Assembly (NCBI GenBank): GCA_947170225.1
Contig: CAMVSQ010000010.1
Span: forward strand, 1 to 35,340
Reading direction: 5' to 3'
Length of the DNA: 35,340 nt
Origin: an uncultured bacterium
GTDB lineage: Bacteria; Patescibacteriota; Gracilibacteria; Absconditabacterales; Absconditicoccaceae
Each line of letters begins with the position of its first letter. Position 1 is the stretch's first letter. The notes beneath the pieces were generated by a model, which worked only from the letters and a program-made list of their open reading frames with translations, did no database searches and was not told the origin of the DNA. Below, piece after piece: positions 19,701 through 30,223 of this stretch. Both the position numbers and the translations under genes were made by a program.

Positions 19701-20911
19701 AAGACACAAATTATTACACTTTTGAATATCCTGAATACCAAAAATATTTTATATCTATTGACTTACAGGATGAATATGCAAATGTAATAAACAAAAAAAT
19801 GGCAATAACATTGAACGGAATACAAACCGACAATTGACAAATCATAAATCACACATGAGACATAAAACTACTAACAATCCCTGAATACCAAGAAAAATCT
19901 GGCTGAGCAATCGAAATTTTTGTATGAAATAGCCTAGAAAACAGTGTTTTATTTTATGTATTAAATGACAAAGACATAAAAAATTGTTATGTGGATTTGG
20001 ATATTACAGATGAAATTGAAAAAGATTTTTCTTGTAATGAAGCATATTTAGCAAGCTATACTCCTCAATATACAAGTAAAATTTGAAGAATATACTACGA
20101 AAAAAATGGAACATGAACATACAAAGAATTTTCTGTATCATTTTTGGATTATTCTATCAAATTAAATGAACAAGACCAAGAAATTTACGACCAAATTGCT
20201 GATTTGCTAAAAACTACAAAAGATGAAAATTTGAAAATATTGTTGTTAAATTTACAGCAAGGTCTAGTGAGTGAAGCTGAAAAAGAAGCAAATACAATAG
20301 CTTTGCAAGAATATTTGATAAACTGAAAGGATCTAAATATTGAAGACGATGAAAAAGAAAAACTTATGGAAATAGTAAACAAATTATCAAATGCCACCGT
20401 GATTTCCGCATTATGATGAACTGAATATGACATAGCAAAACAAGAAATTTTGGGAATTTTGCCTACCAACTTAAAAACGACAGTCTCTAGATTATTTGGT
20501 GATTTTGAAGTTGCTGAAGCAAATTTTGAAAGTTGAAACTCTCAATTGGATGAAAGGAAAAATATATTACAAGAGATTTTGCAAACTATAAAAAACAAAA
20601 GCACACAAGATTTGGCAAATCAAAAAGAAGATGAAATTACCAAATCTGATTTGGACGAAATCGTAGTGCCAAATATCTGCAAAATCATGAATTATTACAA
20701 TATCGCTAGCAATACTGGCTTGTGTACTGGCACAGATGTACCACAAGTACCAGAAGCAAAAGATGTGGAAACAGTATCAAAAAACAAATTATCAAAATGA
20801 CTAAAAATATTGATAATCACTCTGTCTTCTTTGATTTGAATATTTGCAGTATTGGTTATCTTCTTTGCTGTCAAAGCAAAAATAAATAGACAAAGGGAAG
20901 ATGAAGAATAA
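16736..20911 (+). CDS. Giant PKD-repeat surface protein with C-terminal membrane anchor
   Basis: 1391 residues, the largest gene here. A Lys-rich signal peptide covers residues 1-22 (cleavage near SLA). An N-terminal alpha-rich region is followed by a series of PKD/immunoglobulin-like beta domains, visible from repeated motifs such as PLTVTFNASAS, GTHIVHLTVRS, SSTFTFDASSS, SYTVKLTVTDN and TIKLTVTDKYG. A coiled, charged segment (about residues 1140-1330) precedes a transmembrane helix (KILIITLSSLIGIFAVLVIFF) and a short basic tail. It should be anchored in the membrane with the repeats outside, for adhesion or host contact by analogy with other PKD proteins. Dozens of TGA-Gly codons are in frame. 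The binding partner is unknown. Confidence 0.85.
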
Positions 20912-20944
20912 AAACCACTTTTGATGTTTTTTACAAAAAAAGAA

Positions 20945-20972
20945 TTGACTTTTATTATAAATAGTATATAAT
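20945..20972 (+). promoter_or_regulatory. Promoter of the exported-protein gene
   Basis: TTGACT (20945-20950), a 16-nt spacer and a perfect TATAAT (20967-20972) end 33 nt before the ATG at 21006. The gene can therefore be expressed separately from the PKD gene. Confidence 0.65.
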
Positions 20973-21005
20973 CTAAATAATTTACCATATAATATAAATA
21001 ATATT

Positions 21006-23084
21006 ATGACAAAAGAAAGCATATCTACAAACAATTTCAGAGACAAAACTGAAAAATCTAAATCAACATGAAAAAAACTAATCACACTAGCTACATTAGC
21101 ACTAGCACTTTCTGGATCACCAAAACAAGCTCAAGCTATCGATACAAAAAAACAAGAAATCAAAATCGAGCTAGCAGATAATTTCTCAAATTGAGATGAA
21201 AAGAAAAATAAATTGAGAACCAAAGAAGAGATGACTATTGATTATATCAGTAGAAATCTATATATAAACGGAAAAAGCATAAAAGATACAAACGCGAAAA
21301 TAGAAAAGATTGCTGAAAATCTATATTCTGTAGAGTTTGAACATGAATTTTTAGAATGATCAAAAAAAATCAAAATGATTTTTGAAACAAGATATGAAAA
21401 TAATGGTATTTTTATGAAGTTTCAAAATCATCAAATATCTACAGACAAATGAATGAAGAAATTTCCTACAAACACAATTTTGGAAGACAAAACTACACAC
21501 AACAATTACGATACTAGAGTTACTCCAGACACAAAAACAAGTAATTTTACCATAAAATACAATCCTTACAAGACACAAAATACTATCAAAAACATTGTAT
21601 CAAAACAAGAGATTTCATCAAAACAGACATTTGAAAGGATTCCTGAATTTGAAAATACACAACTAACAAGACTAAATAATCCAACATTATGAAAATATGT
21701 TTTTGATGAAAAAAGTAATACTTATCATAGAGAATTATTTTATCAAGACAATCTAGATTATACAAAAATAGTACAAATATATTTCAATGAAAATGGTGAA
21801 ATAGATATACAAAAAACACTCGAAAACAAAAAAGATTTAGAAATTTTGTGAATAAAAGTACAATACAATATAGATGACAACTGACAATTTTCTATTTTGG
21901 ATGAATCAAAACAAGAACTAATAGAAAAAGTAAGACACGATAGAGAAATTTTGATAAATATGATAAACAGTACAAAAATTGCATCAAATAAGGATTTTCC
22001 ATGATTAAACAAAATTGAATACAACGATATGCGAGCTCCTGACTCAAAAATAATTTCTCTAAATCCAATAAAATGAATATACGAGATTCAGCTAAATGAA
22101 AATCACGAAAAACTTCACTGCAAAGTAGAATGAGAAAGTATAATTTTGGTAGATGAAACCGGAAAAACTACAAACAATACTTTTTATTTTAATCAATGAA
22201 AAAACTATTATAAATTGAGTATAAATGGTTGAGCATTGTCTGCTCAAATAATAAACAAAGCTGGAGAAAATCCGCACAAAATATTGCCAAATTATTCTGG
22301 AGATATAAATGCAAAAAATATATTAAACAACAAATGACTACTGACAAATATAAACACAAACAATATCCAATATTTTGACAATAATTGATATTTGATCGCA
22401 CAAATTCCTTGCAAAAAAGAAAATGAAACATTTAAAATGCTAGATGAATATTCTACTCCACTAAATATGTTAGATTTGTATAATTATGACTGATTTAAAT
22501 CAATCACAGACAATATAAATTGACTGTGTGAACAGTTGTGAATTGTAGACATAGATATTCGAAAAGCTTTTGAAAAATCTTTAAAAGAAAAAGGTATTGA
22601 TTTTAATCTCAAAGATATAAAAATATCAAATCCTGACTCAAAAAAATCAATATACTACAAAATATCAGACAATTTTGATATCAAACAAGATGAAAAATTG
22701 TATAAAACAGCCAAAAACTGCTTAGAAACTATAAAATCTAGATTAGAATTTATAAAAATGATCAACAATTGTCAAATTTTGCGAAAAAATGGAAAACAAA
22801 TAGAAGATTTTGAGCAGTTTATATGATGAGAATCTGGAATTTGAAAAAACTTTGAATCACAAGAAGATATTTTGAAATTTTTATCTGGAGAAATCAATGA
22901 AATAAATGTAAAACTAATACGATGAAATTGACAATCTGAAATAGTAAATTACAGTGTCATTTGAAACAGACTAAAAGCCTTGTTGACAGGACAATGAAGC
23001 GTATATATTTCAGATCAACGGTACAATGTAAAGACAGACGATAGATGAAATATAATAGTTGAAGTAAAAGCAGAAAAAAAATAA
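21006..23084 (+). CDS. Exported protein of unknown function
   Basis: 692 residues, not assigned to a family. A 22-residue polar leader precedes a hydrophobic core (KKLITLATLALALSG) and a typical cleavage site AQA|ID near residue 44. The mature part is rich in Asn, Lys, Ile and Glu. It alternates short beta-like stretches with charged helices; a cysteine appears about once per hundred residues in the second half. No catalytic motif stands out. Its position behind the PKD protein, own promoter and terminator suggest a secreted partner or a separate surface factor. About 30 TGA codons are read as Gly. Confidence 0.7.
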
Positions 23085-23100
23085 ACAATCATCATTTTCA

Positions 23101-23135
23101 AAAAAACAATCGGTATCACAGATCGATTGTTTTTT
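23101..23135. terminator. Bidirectional intrinsic terminator
   Basis: AAAAAACAATCG (23101-23112) pairs with CGATTGTTTTTT (23124-23135) around an 11-base loop. It serves the exported-protein gene on the plus strand and possibly adk on the minus strand. Confidence 0.85.
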
Positions 23136-23199
23136 ATTTTTGTATGCAAAACATCAGTTATCACCACCATCAAATTGCACTAAACAAACATCCAACACA

Positions 23200-23769
23200 C
23201 TAATCCAATAGTTTAATAGTTTCCTCAAAAATATCTTCAATTTGATTATCAGCATCAATAGAAATCACTTTTCATTTTTCTTTGAAATAATCTATCACAG
23301 GCATTGTCTCATTTTCAAAAGCAGCTAATCTCACTTTGATAGACTCTTCATTATCATCTGCGCGTCATTCTTTTTTTGCTCTATCCAAAATCCTTTCAAT
23401 AGCCTTTTGTTTAGATAATTCATAGTGAATCACTACAAAATCTCTGTTGTATTTTTCTATCATATTCTCCATAAATTTAGCTTGCTCAATAGATCTTGGG
23501 AAACCATCTGTCATCAAAGTCACATTTTTTCATTGTACAATTTGCAAAGCAATTTCATATCGACCAAAGCTGACAAAAGGAGGTACTAATTCCCCAGCAT
23601 TTACTATATCTTTACAAAAATTTCAAATAATATTGTCATTGGACATATTGGCTCTAAAAAGTTGCCCCATCTCCAAATAATCCATTTTTCATTCAAAATG
23701 TTTTAGTAATAATTTAGCTTGTGTACCTTTTCCACACCCCTGAATACCCAAAAGAAAAATATCTTTCAT
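23200..23769 (-). CDS. adk: Adenylate kinase
   Basis: Interconverts ATP + AMP and 2 ADP. 189 residues, the short form without the zinc/LID insertion. The P-loop is GIQGCGKGT (residues 8-16), followed by the AMP-binding segment [20 protein letters not shown] and the LID region [20 protein letters not shown]-Gly codons occur at HFEGKMD, IIGNF, VQGKN and KEGRAD. It lies at the end of the ribosomal block, as in many bacteria, but a terminator after rpsI separates it, so it likely has its own promoter in the 144-bp gap. Confidence 0.95.
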
Positions 23770-23863
23770 AACAAAAAATTTACAAAATAAAACATACCAT
23801 GTATTTACAGATATCTCACAAAAAAACAACCAAAAATCCAAATTTTATACATTTCAGAAAACA

Positions 23864-23895
23864 AAAAACAGTACACATTTCTGCATACCGTTTTT
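23864..23895 (-). terminator. Terminator of the ribosomal protein operon
   Basis: On the minus strand AAAAACGGTA pairs with TACTGTTTTT (one G-U) around a 12-base loop and is followed by T-rich sequence. It lies 18 bp after the rpsI stop. Confidence 0.7.
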
Positions 23896-23913
23896 ATATT
23901 TAAGATAGAAATT

Positions 23914-24336
23914 TTACCTCTTTGACCAAGTAGGAGCTTTTCTAGCTTTCTTCAATCATGGTTTTTTCCTTTCTTTGATTCTAGGATCTCTTTTTAAGAA
24001 ACCAAAAGGCTTTAAAGTAGTCCTAAAATCTGTATTTCGATCTATCAACGCTCTGGCAAATCCCAATTTGATAGCATCAGACTGTCACGAAATTCCACCT
24101 CATCTAATAGTGATTTCAGCATCAAATTGCTTTAGATAATCCTTTCCAAGTGTCATAAGTGGAGCAATAGCATTTTCATACAAATGAGTATTTCCTCAAA
24201 AATATTCTTTCAAAGAAATTTCTTTTCCACTTGATGTCTTCAACATATAATTTCCCTTTCCTTTTGGAAACAATTTTACTACAGCTGAAGTCTCTTTTCT
24301 CCTACCAACTGCATGATTATATTCTTGTGTAGCCAT
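23914..24336 (-). CDS. rpsI: Small ribosomal subunit protein uS9
   Basis: 140 residues. Family features: [19 protein letters not shown] near the start, [23 protein letters not shown] in the middle and the basic tail ending APTWSKR. The invariant C-terminal Lys-Arg contacts the P-site tRNA. The RGGGISGQ loop uses TGA for two glycines. The ATG overlaps the rplM stop by one base (TAATG), so the two are translationally coupled, in the conserved rplM-rpsI order. Confidence 0.96.
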
Positions 24337-24797
24337 TATTTATATAGATTTACAGGTTTAAAATTATCATATTTAGTTGTTGTTGCAACTTCTAATTTCA
24401 ATCTCTTCATCCTAGAGTCTCTCAATTTATTCTTTGGTAGCATTCATCTAACAGCAAACCAAAGAGCCTTAGTAGGATCTTTTACTATCAATTCTCACAA
24501 AGTGATACTTTTCAAATTTCCTTTGTATCCACTGTAAGAATAGTAAATTTTTTGCTTCAATTTGTTATTTCATTTTACCACAAATTTTCCAGCATTTTCT
24601 ACTAAAACATAAGATCAAGCATCCCAAAAATCAGACAAATAAGCACTATCTTTTCACATAAGTTTATTTGCTATATCTACTGCTAATCTACCTAAAGTTT
24701 TTCCTGTAGCATCAACTCTATATCGTTTTCTGCTTTTTTCTTGATCAACTCTCTTTACCCAAAGAGTCTTGTTCAAATCTTTTTTTGTAAATTCCAT
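24336..24797 (-). CDS. rplM: Large ribosomal subunit protein uL13
   Basis: 153 residues. Shows TLWVKRVDQEKSRKRYRVDATGKTLGRLA-type N-terminus, DSAYLSDFWDAGSYVLVENA, YSYSGYKGNL and the signature AVRGMLPKNKLR. Binds 23S rRNA early in assembly of the large subunit. TGA is read as Gly in LMGKD, DAGSY, VKGNN, LGELI and VRGML. It is the first gene of the rplM-rpsI pair and follows rplQ after 26 nt. Confidence 0.96.
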
Positions 24798-24823
24798 CTT
24801 AACTAAGATTCTTTATATAAAAA

Positions 24824-25210
24824 CTATGACAACTTCAACATAATCTTTTCTGCAGCATCTCCTTTTCTAAATCACATTTTGTATGATGCAACAAAAGATT
24901 TTGGTTTATCCTGCAGATATTTTGGCAACAAAGTATTTATCACTTTTTTACCCTCTTCTTCTCCAAAAATTTCTGCTTTTACTATATTTATACATTCCCT
25001 CTTTGAATCTGTTTCATTAGAGTATCTAGTATAAGTTTTAACTAATTTTGAGAAAAAAGCATCAGCTTCAGCTTTCAATACTTTTGCTCTTTTTGGTGTT
25101 GTGGTAATTTTTCCATTTTTCACCAAATTTGAAAGCATAATTTTTACAAAAACTTCTTTCTTTTTTGCTCATGTATTAAGTTGAGTTAACTTATTAATTC
25201 TATGTCTCAT
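24824..25210 (-). CDS. rplQ: Large ribosomal subunit protein bL17
   Basis: 128 residues with the typical MRHRINKLTQL start, then MLSNLVKNGKITTTPKRAKVLKAEAD and a charged C-terminal part. Only two glycines are TGA (NTGAK, KMGFR). The usual partner order rpoA-rplQ is kept, with 26 nt between the genes. The start at 25210 restores the conserved N-terminus that a later ATG would miss. Confidence 0.95.
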
Positions 25211-25236
25211 TTTAAATAAACAAATAATCTAAATCA

Positions 25237-26229
25237 CTAACCAATCAAAGATTTTCCTATATTTCATAGAGATTGATTTATTTCATCTATAGCTTTTCTT
25301 CCTACTCATTTCATGAGTAATAATTCTCATTTTTTCTTTTTTTCCAAATCTTCTACATACAGTATATTATTTTTTATCAATGCATTTCTAGTCCTCTCAC
25401 TCAATGGCAATGCATCAATAGGCATTGTTTTTATATCTGCCTCCACTGGCAATCTTTCTCTTTCAAAACCTAAATCGTCATACTCAACCAATACTGATTT
25501 ATCAATGTATACATCATCAAATATAAACAATTTTGCATAAGAAGCCAAAACCTCTCCAGCAAACATTACCATTTCTTTTGCAGAAACTCAATCAAACAAT
25601 GATCAAACTTCTATCTTTAAACTATCTTTTGTTCATCATGTGAAGTCGTCAATAACTTCATCAACATCGTATTTGATATAATCAACTAATTTAAACTCAT
25701 TATCAATTACCAATGTATTTACATCATTATTTTCTTCTTCTATATCACGACTTCTAAGATATTCCACACTATAATATTTATATCACTTTTCTACTCTAAT
25801 ATCCATATTTATTTCCAAAGATGGATCAGTTATCTCAAACAAATATACATCTTTATTCAACAATTCTACTCCAGCTGGCAATTTCAAAGCTTCTGATGTA
25901 TATTGTCATATACCTTTAAACCTCTGTGGAATCCATTGTATATTTTCCACACTAGAATCAAATTTAAATTTCAATTTTTTGAAGTTCAACATCATAGATA
26001 TCACATCCTCTTTTACTCAATCCATTACGCTATATTCATGAGGAACTCCTTTTATCTTCAATCAAGTTATAGCTCATCATACATTATAAGACAATATTAT
26101 TCTCCTTATTGCATTTCCCAAAGTATGTCCAAATCATCTAGGCAAGTAATTTAATTCAAATTTTGTCACTTTACCATCTTCAGATACGATGATTTTTGGT
26201 GTACCTATAAGTTTTTGAATATCTAACAT
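25237..26229 (-). CDS. rpoA: DNA-directed RNA polymerase subunit alpha
   Basis: 330 residues. The N-terminal assembly domain has ELNYLPRGFGHTLGNAIRRIILSY and GGAITGLKIKGVPHEYS. The C-terminal domain has MPIDALPLSERTRNALIKNNI and LMKGVGRKAIDEI, which contacts the UP element and activators. About 14 glycines are TGA, including the GG of YNVGGAI. Conserved place after rpsD (42 nt) and before rplQ. Confidence 0.96.
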
Positions 26230-26271
26230 AGGCGTATAAAAAAGATATAAATTTTTGTATTTTTTTACAAA

Positions 26272-26892
26272 CTATGCTCTAGCATAGAACTCAATTACTT
26301 TCAAAATATCAGCATTGCTTCCCAACTCTCCCAATTTTGGCAAAGATAATAATTCTACTTCATATTTATTTCTATCCACTTTTATCCAAGATGGAACTTT
26401 CAAAGTTTTGCTAACTGTAGCTCCAGCATACAAAGGAGAAGATTTCAATTTCTCTTTCAATGTTATTTTGTCTCCTACTTTCAAAAAAGTTGAAGGTACA
26501 TTGTGCTTTTTTCAATTCAACAAAAAATTTCCATGACTTACCATCTGTCTTGCTTGTATAATAGTTTTTGCTATTCCAGATCTATACAATACAGAATCCA
26601 TTCTAGCTTCCAAAAACATATACAAAGCTTCATCATGGCTTATACCATTATTTTTTGAATATTTAGCAGATGTTTCATGTACAAGTTTTACAAATTGTTT
26701 TTCTGACAACATATAAGATCTTTTCAAAACTTGTTTATTTCTCAACAATTTTCCATATTCAGAATTTCTTTTCATAGAAGAACCATGCTGTCCAGGAAGA
26801 GATCTCCTATTTTTTATATCATACTTATCACTTCCAAACAAGTTTACTTGTTCTCTCCTACATAATTTAAATTTTGGTCCTGTGTACCTCAT
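26272..26892 (-). CDS. rpsD: Small ribosomal subunit protein uS4
   Basis: 206 residues. MRYTGPKFKLCRREQVNLFG, RSLPGQHGSSMKRNSEYGKLL and the S4 RNA-binding fold MDSVLYRSGIAKTIIQARQMVSHGNFLLNG are all clear. One of the 16S rRNA assembly initiators. The only TGA lies after NFLLN; a standard-code reading would cut the protein there into two fragments. The 120-bp gap to rpsK upstream contains a palindromic repeat. Confidence 0.96.
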
Positions 26893-26941
26893 TGATTTAA
26901 CTAATTTATAAATAAAGTTGTTAATCGTTAACTATTTAACC

Positions 26942-27002
26942 GTCATTCTGAACGAAGTTAAGAATCTTATTTTTAGATTCTTCGGCAAAGCCTCAGAATG
27001 AC
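26942..27002. repeat. Palindromic repeat, family A, inside the ribosomal operon
   Basis: GTCATTCTGA and TCAGAATGAC bound a 61-bp palindrome with inner arms AAGAATC / GATTCTT. It separates rpsK from rpsD, which elsewhere in this operon are at most about 40 nt from their neighbours. Confidence 0.85.
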
Positions 27003-27012
27003 ACAAATACTA

Positions 27013-27402
27013 TTAATTTCTCTTTGGTCTTTTTCATTTACATCATCCAAATTGTATTGGTGTTTCTTCTTTTATATACATAATATCTATCATTCATATT
27101 TCGTTTATAGCTTTGAAAACACCATCTCTAGCCATACCTGCTCACCTAAAAATTATACCAATATCTTTTAGTCAAAAAGATTGAGCATCTTTTAGTATAC
27201 TTTTTGTAAGCATTTCTGCAGCATATGGAGTATTTTTCTTTGCTCCTTTGTATCACAAAAGTCATGTTCATCATCATAGAACCTTATTTCCTTCCTTGTC
27301 AGTCAATACTATCATTGTATTATTATCAGTAGTTTTTACAGACAATATTCCACTTACAAGTTTAACATCTTTCTTCTTACTTGCTTTTTTTACAGCAGCC
27401 AT
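27013..27402 (-). CDS. rpsK: Small ribosomal subunit protein uS11
   Basis: 129 residues. Family segments: GILSVKTTDNNTMIVLTD, GYKGAKKNTPYAAEMLT, GIIFRGAGMARDGVFKAI and the C-terminal GGCKGKRPKRN. Lines the mRNA exit channel of the 30S platform. TGA-Gly is dense in VLGGGTGLLGYKG and in GGCKG. It ends with tandem TAA-TAG, then the family A repeat. Confidence 0.96.
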
Positions 27403-27428
27403 TATTTATACAAATTATTTAAATAAAG

Positions 27429-27812
27429 TTATTTTTTCAAAACAGGTCTAACTTTTGATCTACCCAAAAGCTTTTTAGCAGTCCTTGCATTTTTTCTAGT
27501 ACACTGTCATCTCACAGGCAATCACATATTATGTCTAATTCATCTATAACATTTTATTTCTTTAAGTCTTTTTATAGCAGAAGCTACCTCTCTTTTTAAA
27601 TCATTTTCCAATACATATTTTTGCAATTCGTCGCTTATCTTTTTTTGTTCATCTTCTGAAATATCTTTCACTTTTTTCATAAAAGGAATACTTAAATTAT
27701 CTAATATTTTTTTAGATCTATTTCTACCAATTCCATAGATATTTGTAAGTGCAATCCATATTGACTTATCTTCTGGCAAAACATGTCCCATCAATCTAAA
27801 CATTTCAATCAA
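27429..27812 (-). CDS. rpsM: Small ribosomal subunit protein uS13
   Basis: 127 residues from the ATG at 27812; an in-frame ATG at 27803 is an equally good start. Family segments: [50 protein letters not shown] and TRKNARTAKKLLG. Located at the 30S head, contacting the P-site tRNA and 50S subunit. TGA-Gly is used in [8 protein letters not shown], NMGLP and VRGQC. It sits between rpmJ and rpsK in the conserved order. Confidence 0.95.
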
Positions 27813-27844
27813 GTGTTAATTAATAAATAATACATTTTGCAAAA

Positions 27845-27961
27845 TTACCCTTGTCTAGTTTTATGTCTAGGGTTTCTTTTACATATAACATAAAGTTTAC
27901 CTTTTCTCTTTACTATTTGGCAAAACATACATCTTTTTTTTATTGAACTCTTTACTTTCAT
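27845..27961 (-). CDS. rpmJ: Large ribosomal subunit protein bL36
   Basis: 38 residues: starts [11 protein letters not shown], then [14 protein letters not shown] and the ending NPRHKTRQG. It carries the C-x2-C ... C-x4-H zinc-ribbon residues of the C+ form. No TGA codons. Placed between infA and rpsM, as in most bacteria. Confidence 0.95.
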   Translation of the reverse strand: MKVKSSIKKRCMFCQIVKRKGKLYVICKRNPRHKTRQG

Positions 27962-27990
27962 TTCCACAATAATAACCAATTAAATATATT

Positions 27991-28251
27991 TTATTCAGAA
28001 AGCTCATCAGCCTCCAAATGTGCACTATAGTTGTTGTATCTGTATACCACACGACCTTGTGTCATATCATACTGATTTACCTCAACTTTTACTCGATCTC
28101 AAGGGATAACAGAAATGTGTTTCTGCTTCATTTTTCATGACAACTTACAGCGAATTTCAGCATTTATATCCTTTAATTTCACTTTCAAAATTCATGCTGG
28201 CAACTTGTCAATCACCTCTCCATCTCGTTCCAAAGTTCATTCTTTAACCAT
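27991..28251 (-). CDS. infA: Translation initiation factor IF-1
   Basis: 86 residues, slightly longer than the usual 72 because of an acidic C-terminal tail (SAHLEADELSE). The OB-fold is clear: EGTLERDGEVIDKLPAGILKVKL, then GKMKQKHISVIPGDRVKVEV and QGRVVYRY. Binds the ribosomal A site during initiation. TGA encodes the Gly in KEG, PAG, SGK and PGD. The start overlaps the end of rplU by 8 nt (28244-28251), suggesting translational coupling of the two. Confidence 0.95.
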
Positions 28252-28567
28252 TAACCTCTATTTTTTTAACTTCTAAAACAGTTTGATAAGGTCTAAATCC
28301 GATTCTCCTTGTGTATCTAACTTTTCTCTTAAATTTCAAAACATCTATTTTTTCTCATTTTTTATTTTCCACTACTTCCAAAGATACTTTAGCACCTTTT
28401 ATATATGGTTTTCACAACAATACAGTTTCTGCTTTTTCATCAAAAGCCGCCAAAACCTCAACAACATCAACTTTTTTTCATTGTTCTATATTCATATTGT
28501 CAACCACGATAGTATCTCATTTATTTACTATATATTGGTGTCATTTCAACTCTATTACAGCATACAT
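28244..28567 (-). CDS. rplU: Large ribosomal subunit protein bL21
   Basis: 107 residues. MYAVIELKGHQYIVNKGDTIVVD is the typical start, and KFKRKVRYTRRIGFRPYQT matches the conserved RNA-binding end (YRRKQGHRQPYT-like). TGA-Gly codons: LKGHQ, NKGDT, EQGKK, LLGKP and KKGEK. It lies next to infA rather than rpmA, its usual partner, which is not in this window. Confidence 0.92.
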
Positions 28568-28606
28568 TTTTTAAAAAAATTATTACATAAAACACACAAA
28601 AGCAAA

Positions 28607-28870
28607 CTAAGCAATTTTTCATAGTTGAGCTAATGTATTATATTTTTTCTTGTTTGTCTTGTAAGCATTTGAAACAACAGCTTTCATCCTATTGTATCTC
28701 CTAAAACTAGGAAAATCATAAGACACAAACTTTCTATACCATTTTGTACCATAATGCTCTTGTTTTTTTGCTTTATCCAAAATATGAGAAGATCGCAATT
28801 CCTTTTTGTAAAAAGAGATCAATCTCTCGTTTGTGTTTAAATCTCAAGTTCTTCGAACGATAAATCACAT
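28607..28870 (-). CDS. Small basic protein, probably bS21-like
   Basis: 87 residues, Lys/Arg/Tyr-rich. The N-terminal MGFIVRRTGDLNTNERLISFYKKELR and a following helix ending in a basic cluster (FRRYNRMK) resemble ribosomal protein bS21. The match is weak and I rely mainly on size, charge and its position between rplT/tRNA-Leu and rplU. Three TGA codons (residue 2, near 9 and near 84) are read as Gly. The C-terminal GKIA follows the last TGA and could be a late extension. Another divergent ribosomal protein is possible. Confidence 0.55.
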
Positions 28871-28902
28871 AATTGTATCATAAACAAATAAATGTTTCTA
28901 AC

Positions 28903-28989
28903 TGCCGAGGACCGGAATCGAACCGGTACTCCATATTAAGTGGAAATGGATTTTAAGTCCATCGCGTCTACCAATTCCGCCACCCCGGC
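28903..28989 (-). tRNA. tRNA-Leu (UAA)
   Basis: 87-nt cloverleaf with a long variable arm as expected for Leu. Acceptor GCCGGGG pairs with CCTCGGC (one mismatch-tolerant G-U position), anticodon loop CTTAAAA gives anticodon TAA, and the T-loop is TTCGATT. CCA is not encoded. It lies between rplT and the bS21-like gene. Confidence 0.95.
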
Positions 28990-29063
28990 AAACGCTGGCA
29001 AACAATCTTACAAGACTGTACCAAGACCATTTACCACCTCATTATTTAAGATCTACTTCTTAA

Positions 29064-29411
29064 CTATTTTACAATTTCCTTAAACATCTTGTCAAACACT
29101 TCAGGAAAAGCCACAGCAATATTTGACAAAACTTTTCTATTGATAATTATATCTTTTTGTGCCATAGCATGTATAAATGTGTTGTATTTAGATCATTTTT
29201 CCCTCAATACAGCAGACAATCTTTCTGTCCAAAGAGTCCTAAAATCTCTCTTTTTTAGTCTCCTGGATACATAAGCATGTTGTCATTTTTTTATCAAAGC
29301 ATCTTTAGCCTGATTATAAACTTTACTTCTACCAAGTCTAAATCATTTAGCCTCACTCAAATATCTTTTGTGACTTCTTTGTCTTTGCAATCAATTACTA
29401 ACTCTAACCAT
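29064..29411 (-). CDS. rplT: Large ribosomal subunit protein bL20
   Basis: 115 residues. MVRVSNGLQRQRSHKRYLSEAKGFRLGRSKVYNQAKDAL-type N-terminal basic arm, then RRLKKRDFRTLWTERLSA and the C-terminal NRKVLSNIAVAFPEVFDKM. An assembly protein of the 50S subunit and a known autoregulator of the infC-rpmI-rplT operon in other bacteria. TGA-Gly codons: SNGLQ, AKGFR, KKGQH and EKGSK. The gap to rpmI is 8 nt. Confidence 0.96.
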
Positions 29412-29419
29412 TTTTTATA

Positions 29420-29617
29420 CTATTTATAAGGAAGTAAATTTTTTATCATCTTGCTATCCGCCTTTGCTAGTACTTTTCCATATGGAGATTTTTTGTTTGA
29501 ATCTCCCTTATTCGTCAACAAATGATTATTACAAGATTTTTTTGTCATAACTTTATTTTTCTTTGTTATTTTAAATCTTTTTGATGCTCAACTATGAGAC
29601 TTCATCTTATTAGCCAT
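29420..29617 (-). CDS. rpmI: Large ribosomal subunit protein bL35
   Basis: 65 residues, the standard size: MANKMKSHSGASKRFKITKK start (family pattern MxKxKTHxxAxKRFK), Lys-rich throughout and ending NLLPYK. One TGA (HSGAS) is Gly at the conserved position. It is flanked by infC (7 nt) and rplT (8 nt), the classic order. Confidence 0.95.
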
Positions 29618-29624
29618 AATTTTT

Positions 29625-30182
29625 CTAAATTTTACTGAATAAAATTACACTATATCACCAAACTTCTTTTTTTGGATCAGGATACTGAGTTCTTCATGCA
29701 TCTTCCAACGAAGACACAATTCATTTAAGTTTCAAGAAAGCCTTTTCTTCATATATCTTTTCCCTTCATCTAAGTTTGATAAAATACTTTACATTGTATC
29801 AATCATTCAAAAACTCTCTTCACTTTTTCACCTTCAATTCCAAATCATTGTCTCAGATCGAATAACTTATTTTCAACTCTTTTAATCATTTTTGCTTTTG
29901 TGCTTTCTTTTTTTCTTTGATATCTTTTTGTTTTTTGTACATATATTTTCCATAATCCCCCAGCAAAGCAGTACAAATTTGCTTTACAGGATCATAATGC
30001 ATTTGTATCAAATCAACTCATTTTTCCTCTGCCATTTGCAGCGCAACCCTCCTAGGAAAAGATCAAAGATTGTTTTTATCTTCATCAAGTACAACAATAG
30101 TAGGAGCTTTTATAGCTTGATTTATATAAATAGTAACCTTATCATTTTTGTCATTCCTTTGTACAAAAGGTTTATCCTGCAT
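29625..30182 (-). CDS. infC: Translation initiation factor IF-3
   Basis: 185 residues. Keeps subunits apart and checks the start codon. NDKVTIYINQAIKAPTIVVL is the N-domain start (RVNEQIRAPEVRLI-like), followed by ALQMAEEKGVDLIQM and YGKYMYKKQKDIKEKKKAQ, the basic linker. The C-domain has GDNDLELKVKKGREFL and IKLRGREKIY. About nine TGA-Gly codons. The start codon is assumed to be the ATG at 30182. It heads the infC-rpmI-rplT set directly behind tRNA-Glu. Confidence 0.93.
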
Positions 30183-30223
30183 AAAACAAATTATTAAATT
30201 AAATACAAATAGCCGCCACAAAT

